From Pseudoxanthomonas winnipegensis (lineage in GTDB: Bacteria > Pseudomonadota > Gammaproteobacteria > Xanthomonadales > Xanthomonadaceae): 64,000 nucleotides of DNA. Position numbers and translations under genes: made by a program. Positions 26,835 through 34,512 of the stretch are shown here, in pieces (positions within the stretch are counted from its first letter, which is position 1; every line of letters starts with the position of its first letter). The stretch is from the NCBI RefSeq assembly GCF_004283755.1, contig NZ_SHMH01000009.1, positions 186,001 to 250,000 of the forward strand. The letters are read 5' to 3'. Under the pieces are notes generated by a model. The model made no database searches, had not been told where the DNA came from, and was given only the letters and a program-made list of their open reading frames with translations.

Positions 26835-27842
26835 TCAGGCGGCGGCGGTCAGCGGGGCGCCGGTGGCGGCCAGCGCGCGTTCGACCAGCGACCAGTCGGC
26901 GCCGGGGCGATGCGCACCTTCGCTCAGGATCTGGCGGAACTGGCGCCCGCCCGGCTGGCCGGCATACAGGCCCAGCACGTGGCGGGTGATGTGCTTGAGC
27001 GCGACACCGCGCGCCAGCGCCGCCTCGACGTAAGGGCGCAGCGCGCGCAGCAGTTCCTCGCGCGGGCGCACCTGCGTGCCGGCCAGCTGCGCATCGGCGC
27101 GATGCAGCAGGTAGGGATCGTGATAGGCCGCGCGGCCCAGCATCACCGCATCGACCTGCGTCAGGTGCGTGGCAATCGCCTCCAGGTCGGCGATGCCGCC
27201 ATTGAGCGAGATCGTCAGCTGCGGACGCTCGCGCTTGAGCCGGTAGGCCCACTCGTAGCGCAGCGGCGGGATCTCGCGGTTCTCCTTGGGCGACAGGCCA
27301 TCGAGCCAGGCCTTGCGCGCGTGGACGATGAAGTTGTCGCAGCCGGTCGCGGCGACCGTGTCGATGAAGCCGGCGAAGTGCGCGTAGTCCTCCAGCTCGT
27401 CTACGCCCAGGCGGCACTTGACCGTGACCGGGATGGACACCGCCGCGCGCATGGCGGCGATGCACTCGGCCACCAGCGCCGGCTCCTTCATCAGGCAGGC
27501 ACCGAAGCGCCCGGCCTGCACCCGGTCGGAGGGACAGCCGACATTGAGGTTGACCTCGTCGTAGCCGTAGTCCTGCCCGATGCGCGCGGCCGCGGCCAGA
27601 CGCTCGGGCTCGCTGCCGCCCAGCTGCAGCGCCACAGGATGCTCGGAGGCGTCATAGCCGAGCAGCCGCTCCCGATCGCCCTGCAGCACCGCATTGGCAT
27701 GGACCATCTCGGTATAGAGCAAGGCGCCCGGCGCCAGCACCCGATGGAACGCCCGGCAATGGCGGTCTGTCCAGTCCATCATGGGCGCTACGGACAAGCG
27801 CGGATCCCGCGGCTTCTGATTTTTTAGTGCTTCATCGGACAT
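26835..27842 (-). CDS. dusA: tRNA-dihydrouridine synthase A
   Basis: 335 residues. FMN enzyme reducing uridines in the tRNA D-loop. DusA features: LSVAPMMDWTDRHCRAFHR, the LLYTEMVHANAV segment, EVNLNVGCPSDRVQAGRFGACLM (catalytic Cys116), and phosphate-binding NGGI and VMLGRAAYHDP. The length fits DusA. The ATG at 27842 (MSDEALKNQK) gives the usual N-terminus; a longer frame to 27932 adds unrelated residues. Next gene downstream is the CtlX-like hydrolase. Confidence 0.94.
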   Translation of the reverse strand: MSDEALKNQKPRDPRLSVAPMMDWTDRHCRAFHRVLAPGALLYTEMVHANAVLQGDRERLLGYDASEHPVALQLGGSEPERLAAAARIGQDYGYDEVNLNVGCPSDRVQAGRFGACLMKEPALVAECIAAMRAAVSIPVTVKCRLGVDELEDYAHFAGFIDTVAATGCDNFIVHARKAWLDGLSPKENREIPPLRYEWAYRLKRERPQLTISLNGGIADLEAIATHLTQVDAVMLGRAAYHDPYLLHRADAQLAGTQVRPREELLRALRPYVEAALARGVALKHITRHVLGLYAGQPGGRQFRQILSEGAHRPGADWSLVERALAATGAPLTAAA

Positions 27843-28017
27843 GTCGACCACTTCGATTCCCTCTGCTACAGCGTTCTGACTCGGTTCCCCGCGCCGCTGT
27901 TCCCTGGTGCATGTCCGACGCTGCGCGGCCAAGCTGCATTCGCTCTGACGCCAGGCGGCAAGGATGTCTAAACCGAGCGACGCATGAGCGCTTGCGCTGC
28001 GTCACGGCGCTCCGATT

Positions 28018-28314
28018 TTACGCTGCTGGCCGGTACGGTTCGATTTTTTCCAGCGTCTCGGCCAACGCGTCGCGCGCCACGGCCGCGTCGTGGTCCATCT
28101 GTAGGCCCAGCCAGAATCCGACAGAGGTGCCGAAGTAGCGCGACAGGCGCAGGGCGGTGTCGGCGGTCACGCCGCGATTGCCGCCCACGATCTCGCCGAT
28201 GCGCCGCTGCGGCACGCCGATGGCCTTGGCCAAACGGTACTGGGTGATGCCCATGGGCTCGAGAAACTCGTGTAGCAGGATCTCGCCCGGCTTGGGATAA
28301 GCGATGGTACGCAT
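28018..28314 (-). CDS. higA: HigA-family antitoxin
   Basis: 98 residues. MRTIAYPKPGEILLHEFLEPMG is the standard HigA/VapI opening, followed by an Xre-type HTH (about 20-75; RLAKAIGVPQRRIGEIVGGNRGVTADTALRLSRYFG). A strong AAAAGGAGG Shine-Dalgarno lies in the 11-base gap after higB and should give high antitoxin translation. It neutralises HigB and represses the operon through the palindromic site upstream of higB. The local base composition is lower in GC than neighbouring genes. Confidence 0.95.
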   Translation of the reverse strand: MRTIAYPKPGEILLHEFLEPMGITQYRLAKAIGVPQRRIGEIVGGNRGVTADTALRLSRYFGTSVGFWLGLQMDHDAAVARDALAETLEKIEPYRPAA

Positions 28315-28325
28315 GGCGCCTCCTT

Positions 28326-28607
28326 TTAGTGATAGTCGACGATTTCGACGTTCGCCGGACCGGTCGGGGTCCAGACGAAGCACACCCGGTACTGGTCGTT
28401 GATGCGGATGCTGTGCTGGCCGCGACGATCGCCCTGTAACGCCTCCAGCCGGTTGGCGGGAGGAATACGCAGGTCATCCAGCACCGCTGCCGCGTTGAGC
28501 ATTGCCAGCTTGCGCATCGCGACCGCTTCAACGTTGATCCAGCGCCGCACACGCCGGCCTTCGAAAAGGTGCTGGGTGTGCTTGTCGGCGAAGGACTGGA
28601 TGGCCAC
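28326..28607 (-). CDS. higB: HigB-family toxin (RelE-like mRNA interferase)
   Basis: 93 residues from the GTG at 28607; no ATG is available near the conserved N-terminus. VAIQSFADKHTQHLFEGRRVRRW is the HigB opening; then KLAMLNAAAVLDDLRIPPANRLEALQGDR, the catalytic-face GQHSIRINDQYRVCFVW, and NVEIVDYH at the end. HigB toxins cut translated mRNA at the ribosome. The toxin precedes the antitoxin, the order characteristic of higBA. The predicted transcription start lies at or very near the GTG, so the mRNA may be leaderless. Confidence 0.94.
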   Translation of the reverse strand: MAIQSFADKHTQHLFEGRRVRRWINVEAVAMRKLAMLNAAAVLDDLRIPPANRLEALQGDRRGQHSIRINDQYRVCFVWTPTGPANVEIVDYH

Positions 28608-28613
28608 ATCGCT

Positions 28614-28650
28614 ATAGTAACGAAACTCGTTACTAACGCAAGTCGTTACT
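28614..28650 (-). promoter_or_regulatory. higBA promoter with three-half-site operator
   Basis: A perfect 8-bp inverted repeat AGTAACGA-AAC-TCGTTACT (28616-28634) is followed, 16 bases on from its second arm, by a third identical half-site TCGTTACT (28643-28650). On the minus strand a -35 like TTGCGT (28636-28641) and a -10 like TACTAT (28614-28619) with a 16-base spacer lie within this block, so bound HigA would cover the promoter. Confidence 0.75.
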
Positions 28651-28699
28651 CCGTGGCCGAGGCTACGAGGATGGCCAGTTGCCAAGCCGTCGTGTTCGC

Positions 28700-29161
28700 T
28701 CAGTCCAGCGGCCGGGCCCAGTGGGCGTAGCTGGTGCGCAGCAGGGTGCGCACGCTGCGATAGGGGATCGGCTTGCCCTTGCCGGTCAGGCGCTGGGCGA
28801 CGCCCTGCCAGCCGTCGCTGTCGTCCTGGGTGCGGGCGCGCACCACGGTGCGGCAGGGCTGGGCCAGCGCCTTGGCCAGGGCGCAGGCGTAGTACACGTC
28901 GCCGGGCGCCCAGTTGGGCTGCTGCCCCAGTGCGACGACGTAGGCGCGCGGTACATCCAGGTAGCGCGCGATCTCGTCGACGAAGGCGTCGGGATAGCGC
29001 GGGGCGTAGGCCCCCAGATCGCGCAGCCGCGCATCGATCCAGGCATCGCCGGTGTCCGGAGCGTAGGCCGGCGTCGACGGGGGCGCGGCCTGCTGCGCGA
29101 TCGCAGGCATGGCCGGCACCGCCAGCAGGGCCGCCGCGCAGACCAGCGCGCGCCAGTTCAT
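28700..29161 (-). CDS. Exported hypothetical protein (153 aa)
   Basis: The ATG overlaps the HAD hydrolase stop by 4 bases (ATGA). MNWRALVCAAALLAVPAMPAI is a signal peptide with cleavage after AIAQ. The mature part has WIDARLRDLGAYAPRYPDAFVDEIARYLDV, then WAPGDVYYACALAKALAQPC and a final YRSVRTLLRTSYAHWARPLD. The two Cys (ACALAKALAQPC) may form a disulphide. I do not recognise a named family. Probably periplasmic and cotranscribed with the HAD gene. Confidence 0.75.
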   Translation of the reverse strand: MNWRALVCAAALLAVPAMPAIAQQAAPPSTPAYAPDTGDAWIDARLRDLGAYAPRYPDAFVDEIARYLDVPRAYVVALGQQPNWAPGDVYYACALAKALAQPCRTVVRARTQDDSDGWQGVAQRLTGKGKPIPYRSVRTLLRTSYAHWARPLD

Positions 29162-29883
29162 GGCGCTTCGAGGCCGGACTCGATCCGGGCCAGCGCGCCG
29201 GGCAGTTCGCGCGCGTCCTGCACCTGGAGCAGGCGCGGGGTGTTCTCGGCCAGGTCGTGCTCGGCCTCGTGCGCCCAGGTCACGTGATACGGCATGTGGA
29301 TGCCCCAACCGCCCAGGCCCACCACCGGCGCGATATCCGAGCGCAGCGAGTTGCCGATCATGGCGAAACGCTCGGGCCGCACGTCCAGTTCGTCGAGCAC
29401 GCGCTGGTAGGTGGGCGTGTCCTTCTCCGACACCACCTCGATGCGGTGGAACAGATCCGACAGCCCGCACTTGACGATCTTGGCTTCCTGATGGAACAGG
29501 TCGCCCTTGGTGATCAGCACGATGCGGTGGCGCGCGGCGATGGCTTCCACGGCCGGGCGGATGCCGTCGATCAGTTCCACCGGATGATCCAGCGTAGCCC
29601 GACCGATGGCGATGATGTCCTGCACGTGCTGGGTGCTGATGCGCTGTGCGGTCAGCTCGATGGCCGCCTCGATCATCGACAGGGTCATGCCTTTGACGCC
29701 GTAGCCGAACACGCGCAGATTGCGCCGCTCGACCGCCAGCAGATGCTGCTGGGTACGGCGGTCGCCCAGGTCGATGTAGTGGCCGATGATCTGCTCGAAC
29801 GCGGCCTCGGCCGCGCGGTAGTAGTCCTCGCTCTTCCACAGCGTGTCGTCGCCGTCGAAGCCGACCCAGTCGATCCGTGGCAT
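29158..29883 (-). CDS. HAD-superfamily hydrolase
   Basis: 241 residues from MPRIDWVGFDGDDTLW; Asp10 and Asp12 form the DxDxT nucleophile motif. Other HAD motifs are VLITKGD (motif II Thr), KIVKCGLSDLFHRIEVVSEKD (Lys, motif III) and AMIGNSLRSDIAPVVGLG (motif IV, with Ser/Asp instead of the usual DD/GDxxxD form, still with a distal Asp). A helical cap is inserted after motif I. A cytosolic phosphatase of unknown substrate. The frame runs 45 bases further upstream, but no family features lie there. Confidence 0.88.
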   Translation of the reverse strand: MPRIDWVGFDGDDTLWKSEDYYRAAEAAFEQIIGHYIDLGDRRTQQHLLAVERRNLRVFGYGVKGMTLSMIEAAIELTAQRISTQHVQDIIAIGRATLDHPVELIDGIRPAVEAIAARHRIVLITKGDLFHQEAKIVKCGLSDLFHRIEVVSEKDTPTYQRVLDELDVRPERFAMIGNSLRSDIAPVVGLGGWGIHMPYHVTWAHEAEHDLAENTPRLLQVQDARELPGALARIESGLEAP

Positions 29884-29929
29884 GGCCACTCCTGTGAGAC
29901 GTGAGCTGTACAGGATAGCGATGCCCAAG

Positions 29930-29960
29930 CAAAACGGGCGACCCGCAAGGGTCGCCCGTT
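29930..29960 (-). terminator. Rho-independent terminator of the PAET-repeat lipoprotein gene
   Basis: A perfect 12-bp stem AACGGGCGACCC / GGGTCGCCCGTT with a GCAA loop, followed on the minus strand by TTTTGCTT. Confidence 0.9.
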
Positions 29961-30015
29961 CTGTTCGCCTGGGCCCGGCCGACGAGATGCCGGCCGGACT
30001 TGCGGTCGCCTGGGA

Positions 30016-30276
30016 TCAGGCAGCCGGCTTGCTCTCCGGCGGCGTGGTCGTCTCGGCCGGGGCGGTGGTCTCGGCGGGCATGGTGGTCTCGGCCGGAGCC
30101 GAAGTCTCGGCCGGGGCGGTCGACTCGACCGGCGGGGTGGTGGTCTCGGCCGGGGCGGTGGATTCGACCGGAGTCGAGGCCGCCGGGGCGGTTTCGTCGG
30201 CCTTCGGGCCGCAGGCGGTCAGGGCGAGGGTGGCGGCCAGGGCGGCCGAGGCCAGCAGCGTGTTGCGGATCTTCAT
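30016..30276 (-). CDS. Repeat-rich small lipoprotein
   Basis: 86 residues. MKIRNTLLASAALAATLALTAC is a lipoprotein signal with the lipidated Cys at 22. The remainder is low complexity: tandem units of the type PAET(S/T), ESTAPAET, TTPPVESTAPAET and TTMPAETTAP. No domain is recognisable. An extended, possibly surface or periplasmic spacer protein; repeat number could vary between strains. It has its own strong terminator. Confidence 0.8.
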   Translation of the reverse strand: MKIRNTLLASAALAATLALTACGPKADETAPAASTPVESTAPAETTTPPVESTAPAETSAPAETTMPAETTAPAETTTPPESKPAA

Positions 30277-30475
30277 CAGAAAACTCCTTGGGTGCGGGAC
30301 GCCGTGCGCGGATGCCGCGCGGACGCGAGGGGGTGGGCAGAACAGGTAAGGTGCGACCAGGCACCCGTGAAGGCGGCGCCTCTCGCGCATGAAACGCCGT
30401 CTTCACGCCGCGGTCAAGCGGAAAACGCGACGGCGTGCGGATTCTCGCCCGGCAGAACCTGGACGATGGGTCCGC

Positions 30476-30808
30476 TTATCGGCCGGGAGCCGGTTCGCCG
30501 GCGCCGGGCCCGTAGTGCTGGGTCACGAAGGCCTTGTACTCGTCCAGCGACACGGCGCCGTCGGCATTGGCGTCGACCTGGTCGAACACCTGCGACAGTC
30601 CGGCGTTGCCAGCCGCCTCGGCCTTGCTGATGGAGCCATCGTGGTTGGCATCCAGATCGTCCCAACGCTGCTGGCGCTGGTCGGGTGCCGCAGATGCGGC
30701 GGCGGCCGGCGCCGGTGTGGGCTGCTGCGACTGCGCCAATGCAGGCGCGACCAGGACGCTGCTGGACAGCAGCACCAGCGGGAACGCGTGGAATCGAAGA
30801 CGCTTCAT
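30476..30808 (-). CDS. Exported EF-hand protein
   Basis: 110 residues from MKRLRFHAFPLVLLSSSVLV, a signal peptide cleaved near ALAQ. After an Ala/Pro/Gln linker there are two EF-hand calcium loops: DLDANHDGSISKAEA (about 60-74) and QVDANADGAVSLDEYKAFV (about 86-104), each with Asp at 1, 3, 5 and an acidic residue at 12. Probably a periplasmic calcium-binding protein; role unknown. Confidence 0.88.
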   Translation of the reverse strand: MKRLRFHAFPLVLLSSSVLVAPALAQSQQPTPAPAAAASAAPDQRQQRWDDLDANHDGSISKAEAAGNAGLSQVFDQVDANADGAVSLDEYKAFVTQHYGPGAGEPAPGR

Positions 30809-31036
30809 GCATGGGCACCTCTTTTGCATCGGAGACATGCGCCGTAGCACGGCACATGGCGCACACCCTGCGCGGGACGGCATGAACTCCACCGGTGCGA
30901 CGAACCCACGACCAACGCGCCGTTAACCCGCCACACCGCGATCAGCGTTAGGCCCGTCGTTAGCGACGCGTGGGCAGAACGTCAGGCTGGCGTTGATCGC
31001 GTGACCGAGTCCGCGCGCTGTGCGCCTCGACGCGGC

Positions 31037-31408
31037 TCAAGCGGCGTTGCGCGCCGAGGAACGCGCGCTGAATCCCAGGCGCGACAGCACCACGCCGACC
31101 ACCGCCCCGATGGCCTCCAGGGCCACACGCGTCCCCAGCGCGTCGGGATCGTGGATGCGCTGCAGGGCCAAGCGCGCGTACACCGGGGATTCCAGCTTGA
31201 CCACGCCCAGCGAGAACAGATGCCAGGCGTCGATGCCCGCGCCGATCGCCACGGCGATCACGCAGCTCCAGCCGATGGCGTGAGAATGATGCAGCCCGGT
31301 GCGCGCGGCGATGGCATGCCAGACCGCGTACACCAGCAGGCCGATGACGACGGCGATGGCACCGGCTTCCAGGGCGCCAAGCAGGCCAAAATGCAGCGGC
31401 AGATTCAT
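31037..31408 (-). CDS. Conserved small membrane protein (123 aa)
   Basis: Three or four hydrophobic segments at about 10-30, 45-60 and 95-115. The first is LEAGAIAVVIGLLVYAVWHAI and is followed by the charged HHSH motif. There is a central amphipathic part ESPVYARLALQRIHDP. I cannot name the family. Last of a three-gene minus-strand group with the CPXCG and CcdC-like genes. Confidence 0.65.
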   Translation of the reverse strand: MNLPLHFGLLGALEAGAIAVVIGLLVYAVWHAIAARTGLHHSHAIGWSCVIAVAIGAGIDAWHLFSLGVVKLESPVYARLALQRIHDPDALGTRVALEAIGAVVGVVLSRLGFSARSSARNAA

Positions 31409-31462
31409 GGGGTGGGGACGCGATACGGGACTGGAGTCACTGTAGCAGCGCCAGGCCGCCGG

Positions 31463-31651
31463 TCAGGCGTCGTTCTCCGCGCGCGCGGCGATCTGTGCCT
31501 CGCCTTCTTCGTCCAGGCGCAGGGCGATGGCGATCGGGCGGCAGCACACCTGGCAGTCCTCGATGTAGTCGGCATCGCCGGCCGAGGCGTCCACGGCGAT
31601 CTCCAAGGGCTCGCCGCAGTACGGGCAGTGGATCAGCTGGAAGTCGAGCAT
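31463..31651 (-). CDS. CPXCG motif-containing cysteine-rich protein
   Basis: 62 residues. Two zinc-ribbon knuckles, CPYCGEP (starting about residue 9) and CQVCCRP (about 34), separated by an acidic stretch. This is the pattern of the small bacterial CPXCG proteins. Probably binds one zinc ion; function unknown. It lies 10 bases from the upstream membrane protein gene. Confidence 0.9.
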   Translation of the reverse strand: MLDFQLIHCPYCGEPLEIAVDASAGDADYIEDCQVCCRPIAIALRLDEEGEAQIAARAENDA

Positions 31652-31661
31652 CTGGCGTGGC

Positions 31662-32201
31662 TCAGGACACGGTGGGCGGCGGCGGTGGGGCGACCGGCGC
31701 ATGCTCACGCAGCGTGCGCATGCGCAGCCACAGCCCGCCCACGTGCACCAGCGAGTACATCACCAGCGCCGCGGCCATGCCCAGCGTCAACGGACTGGCC
31801 TGCGAGCCGGCCATGGCGGCACCGCCGGCGAAGGCGCCGCTGGCCCAGCGAAACGCCAGCCGCCCCAGCAGCAGGACCATCAGCAGCGCGCCGATCCAGG
31901 GGTTGGGCGTGTACCAGCCCTGCCCGTCGCGCCATTCGCTGTGCGTATGCCGCAGCGCCAGCAGGCCCAGCCCGGCGCCGGCCAGGGCGCCCAGCACCAG
32001 CCCCGGCGCCACGTGCGGAATCAGGAAACCCAGCACGATCAGCAGCACCGTGACCAGCGCCAGCATCCCCAGGCGGATCCCCGCGCGCACCGGTCGCCAG
32101 GGCTGGCGCCCGAAGCTGCGGCGCATGCGCCGGTAGTACAGGAAGGCGATCGCCACCATGGGCAGGTACGGCGTCAGCGGCGACACGGCGTGGGCGGGCA
32201 T
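31662..32201 (-). CDS. Membrane protein, CcdC/DUF1453-like
   Basis: 179 residues from MPAHAVSPLTPYLP. Five to six hydrophobic spans. The YYRRMRRSFGRQPWRPVRAGIR loop after the first span, ALRHTHSEWRDGQGWYTPNPWIGALLM and the RLAFRW segment fit the DUF1453/CcdC-like pattern, held with moderate confidence. It ends in a PPPPPT tail. Begins a three-gene minus-strand group. Confidence 0.7.
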   Translation of the reverse strand: MPAHAVSPLTPYLPMVAIAFLYYRRMRRSFGRQPWRPVRAGIRLGMLALVTVLLIVLGFLIPHVAPGLVLGALAGAGLGLLALRHTHSEWRDGQGWYTPNPWIGALLMVLLLGRLAFRWASGAFAGGAAMAGSQASPLTLGMAAALVMYSLVHVGGLWLRMRTLREHAPVAPPPPPTVS

Positions 32202-32408
32202 GGGCGAGATTCCTGGCGAGGGCAGGACGCAGCGTGGAACCCGGGGACCTGCCGCGCAAGATGCCAAGTGTCACTTCTTGCGCGTGGGCGGCTGGCGCGA
32301 CGGCGCCGGTGACGAACCGGTCAGCCTGACGCGGCCTGAACAACTGCGCGCCGGCCAGCGGTTACAACCGCGATTCCGCGCCTCAGCGCACTTCGAGAGC
32401 TTCGCGCC

Positions 32409-33554
32409 ATGCCGCTTCCCCATCGTCTGCGCCTGGCCCTGCTGTCCACCCTGCTGGCGGTGGCCGCCTGCAGCGGCGCGGTGGCGCCCGAGGCGGCCTC
32501 TGGCGCCCTGCCCTTCACCGCTACGCCGGTGCACCGCTTCGACGAGCCCTGGGCGATGGCCTTCCTGCCGGATGGGCGCCTGCTGGTGACCGAGAAGCGC
32601 GGCCAGCTGCAGCTGTTCGACTTCAAGACCGGCAAGGCCACCCGGATTTCCGGCGTGCCCGAGGTCGCCTATGGCGGCCAGGGCGGGTTCGGCGACGTGC
32701 TGCCGCACCCGCAGTTCGCGCAGAACCACTGGGTGTATCTGAGTTATGCGGAGGCCGGCGAAGGCGACACCCGCGGCGGCGCGGTCGCGCGCGCCAAGCT
32801 GGTGCTGGACGCGGCCGGCGGCGGTGCGCTGCAGGACCTGCAGGTGATCTGGCGCCAGGTGCCCAAGGTCAGCGGCCAGGGGCATTACGGGCATCGGCTG
32901 GCGTTCGACCGCGACGGCAAGCTGTGGATCAGCTCCAGCGAACGGCAGAAGTTCGACCCGGCCCAGGACATGGCCAGCAACCTGGGCAAGATCATCCGGC
33001 TCAACGACGACGGCAGCGTGCCGCCGGACAATCCCTTCGCCGCCCAGGGCGGCGTGGCCGCGCAGGTCTGGTCGCTGGGCCACCGCAACATCCTGGGTCT
33101 GGCCTTCGACGCGCAGGGCCGGCTGTGGGAACATGAGATGGGCCCCAAGGGCGGCGACGAGCTCAACCTGGTCGAGCGCGGCGCCAACTACGGCTATCCG
33201 ATCGTCTCCAACGGCGACCACTACGATGGGCGCCCGATCCCGGACCATGCCACGCGCCCGGAGTTCGCCGCGCCCAAGATCACCTGGACGCCGGTGATCT
33301 CGCCGGCGGGCTTCGTGATCTATTCGGGCAGCCTGTTCCCGGACTGGAAGGGCGACGGCTTCATCGGCGGGCTCTCCTCGCAGGCGCTGGTGCGGGTGGA
33401 ATTCAACGGCACGCAGGCCCATGAGGCCGAGCGCTATGACATGGGCCAGCGCCTCCGTGAGATCGAGCAGGGGCCGGACGGCGCCCTGTACCTGCTGGAA
33501 GACGGCGAGGACGCCGGCGCCGGACACCTGATCAAGCTCACCCCGAAGGCGTGA
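32409..33554 (+). CDS. PQQ-type soluble aldose sugar dehydrogenase (YliI-like) lipoprotein
   Basis: 381 residues. A lipoprotein signal (LLSTLLAVAAC, Cys near 21). GSDH family beta-propeller: LDEPWAMAFLPDGRLLVTE-like start (FDEPWAMAFLPDGRLLVTEK), YGGQGGFGDVLPHPQF, the catalytic His in GHYGHRLAFDRDGKLWISS, SLGHRNILGLAFD, LWEHEMGPKGGDELN and SPAGFVIYSGSLFPDWKGDGF. Oxidises aldoses in the periplasm with PQQ. No PQQ synthesis gene is nearby. It overlaps the convergent transglycosylase gene by 17 bases. Confidence 0.92.
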   Translation: MPLPHRLRLALLSTLLAVAACSGAVAPEAASGALPFTATPVHRFDEPWAMAFLPDGRLLVTEKRGQLQLFDFKTGKATRISGVPEVAYGGQGGFGDVLPHPQFAQNHWVYLSYAEAGEGDTRGGAVARAKLVLDAAGGGALQDLQVIWRQVPKVSGQGHYGHRLAFDRDGKLWISSSERQKFDPAQDMASNLGKIIRLNDDGSVPPDNPFAAQGGVAAQVWSLGHRNILGLAFDAQGRLWEHEMGPKGGDELNLVERGANYGYPIVSNGDHYDGRPIPDHATRPEFAAPKITWTPVISPAGFVIYSGSLFPDWKGDGFIGGLSSQALVRVEFNGTQAHEAERYDMGQRLREIEQGPDGALYLLEDGEDAGAGHLIKLTPKA

Positions 33555-34347
33555 GCCCCGTGGCAGGCGCGGGCCGCGGCACCGCGTCGGCCGGGCGCAG
33601 CGGCGCGGTGCCCAGCGCCTGCCGGTAACGCGCCAGCAGCGCCTCGACCTTGTCGACATAGGCGCGCGTCTCCGCGTAAGGCGGCACGCCGTCGTAGCGT
33701 TCCACCGCGCCGACGCCGGCGTTGTAGGCGGCCAGCGCGCGCGTGCGGTCGCCGTCGTAGCGGCGCAGCAGCCAGCGCAGGTGGCGCGCGCCGGCGGCGA
33801 TGGACTGCGCGGGCGAGAACGGATCGGCCACGCCGTAATCGCGCTGGGTGCCCGGCAGCAGCTGCATCACGCCCTGCGCGCCCTTGGGCGACACCGCGGC
33901 GGCATCGAAGCCGCTTTCGGCATGGGCGATGGCGCGCAGCAGCGCGTCCTCGACCTGATTGCGCCTGGCCGCGGCGGCGAACAGCTTGGGCCAGGCATCC
34001 AGCCTGGGCGTGCCGACCTGGCCAAGGCCGGCGTGCGCCGGCTCGCCCGGCGGCGTGGCCACGGTGAAGCGCAGGTACGGCACCGCACCGGGCAGCTTGC
34101 GCGTGCCGTAGACCTTGACCCCGTCCTGCTCGCGCTCGTACAGGGTGCCGCTGAAGACGCCCATGCGTCCCCACAGGTCGGGCGTCTGCACGGCGTTGTC
34201 GTCCAGTTGCACCGCCTCGCACCTGGAGCCTGGCTCGGGTGCGGTGGACAGGCTCAGCGTGCCCTCGCGCACGCAGCGATAGACCGTGCGCGCCAGCGCC
34301 GGCGGCGAAACGATCAGGCACAGCAGGAGCAGGGCGAGCGCGCGCAT
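33538..34347 (-). CDS. Lytic transglycosylase (SLT domain) with DUF4124-like N-terminus
   Basis: 269 residues. A signal peptide (MRALALLLLCLIVSPPALA), then a DUF4124-like region (YRCVREGTLSLSTAPEPGSRC). The goose-lysozyme-type domain (about 110-240) has the catalytic Glu in AIAHAESGFDAAAVSPKGAQGVMQLLPGTQRDYGV and AALAAYNAGVGAVERYDGVPPYAETRAYV. Cleaves peptidoglycan in the periplasm. The upstream frame to 34467 covers a palindromic repeat and is not coding. Confidence 0.92.
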   Translation of the reverse strand: MRALALLLLCLIVSPPALARTVYRCVREGTLSLSTAPEPGSRCEAVQLDDNAVQTPDLWGRMGVFSGTLYEREQDGVKVYGTRKLPGAVPYLRFTVATPPGEPAHAGLGQVGTPRLDAWPKLFAAAARRNQVEDALLRAIAHAESGFDAAAVSPKGAQGVMQLLPGTQRDYGVADPFSPAQSIAAGARHLRWLLRRYDGDRTRALAAYNAGVGAVERYDGVPPYAETRAYVDKVEALLARYRQALGTAPLRPADAVPRPAPATGLTPSG

Positions 34348-34412
34348 GGCGCGCGAGTATGGCCAGTGCGCGTCAGCGGTGCGTGTTGGCCGAAGCGTCG
34401 GCCCGCCCCAGC

Positions 34413-34497
34413 CGTCGTTCCCGCGAGCGCGGGAACGCAGCGCTTTGGGGGGCTTCTCTCGGGACACATCCAGGCTCCCGCGGAAAGCGGGAACCCC
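34413..34497. repeat. REP-like palindromes, copies 4 and 5
   Basis: GTCGTTCCCGCGAGCGCGGGAAC at 34413-34437 and GGCTCCCGCGGAAAGCGGGAAC at 34473-34497, in the gap between the transglycosylase and gnd. Same core as copies at 13864 and 22970, with the second arm partly diverged. Confidence 0.75.
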
Positions 34498-34512
34498 GGG
34501 CTTGAACCGCGC

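Noticed and set aside
27943-28017. Terminator between higA and dusA
   Set aside because: Only a 6-bp imperfect stem with no T-run was found.
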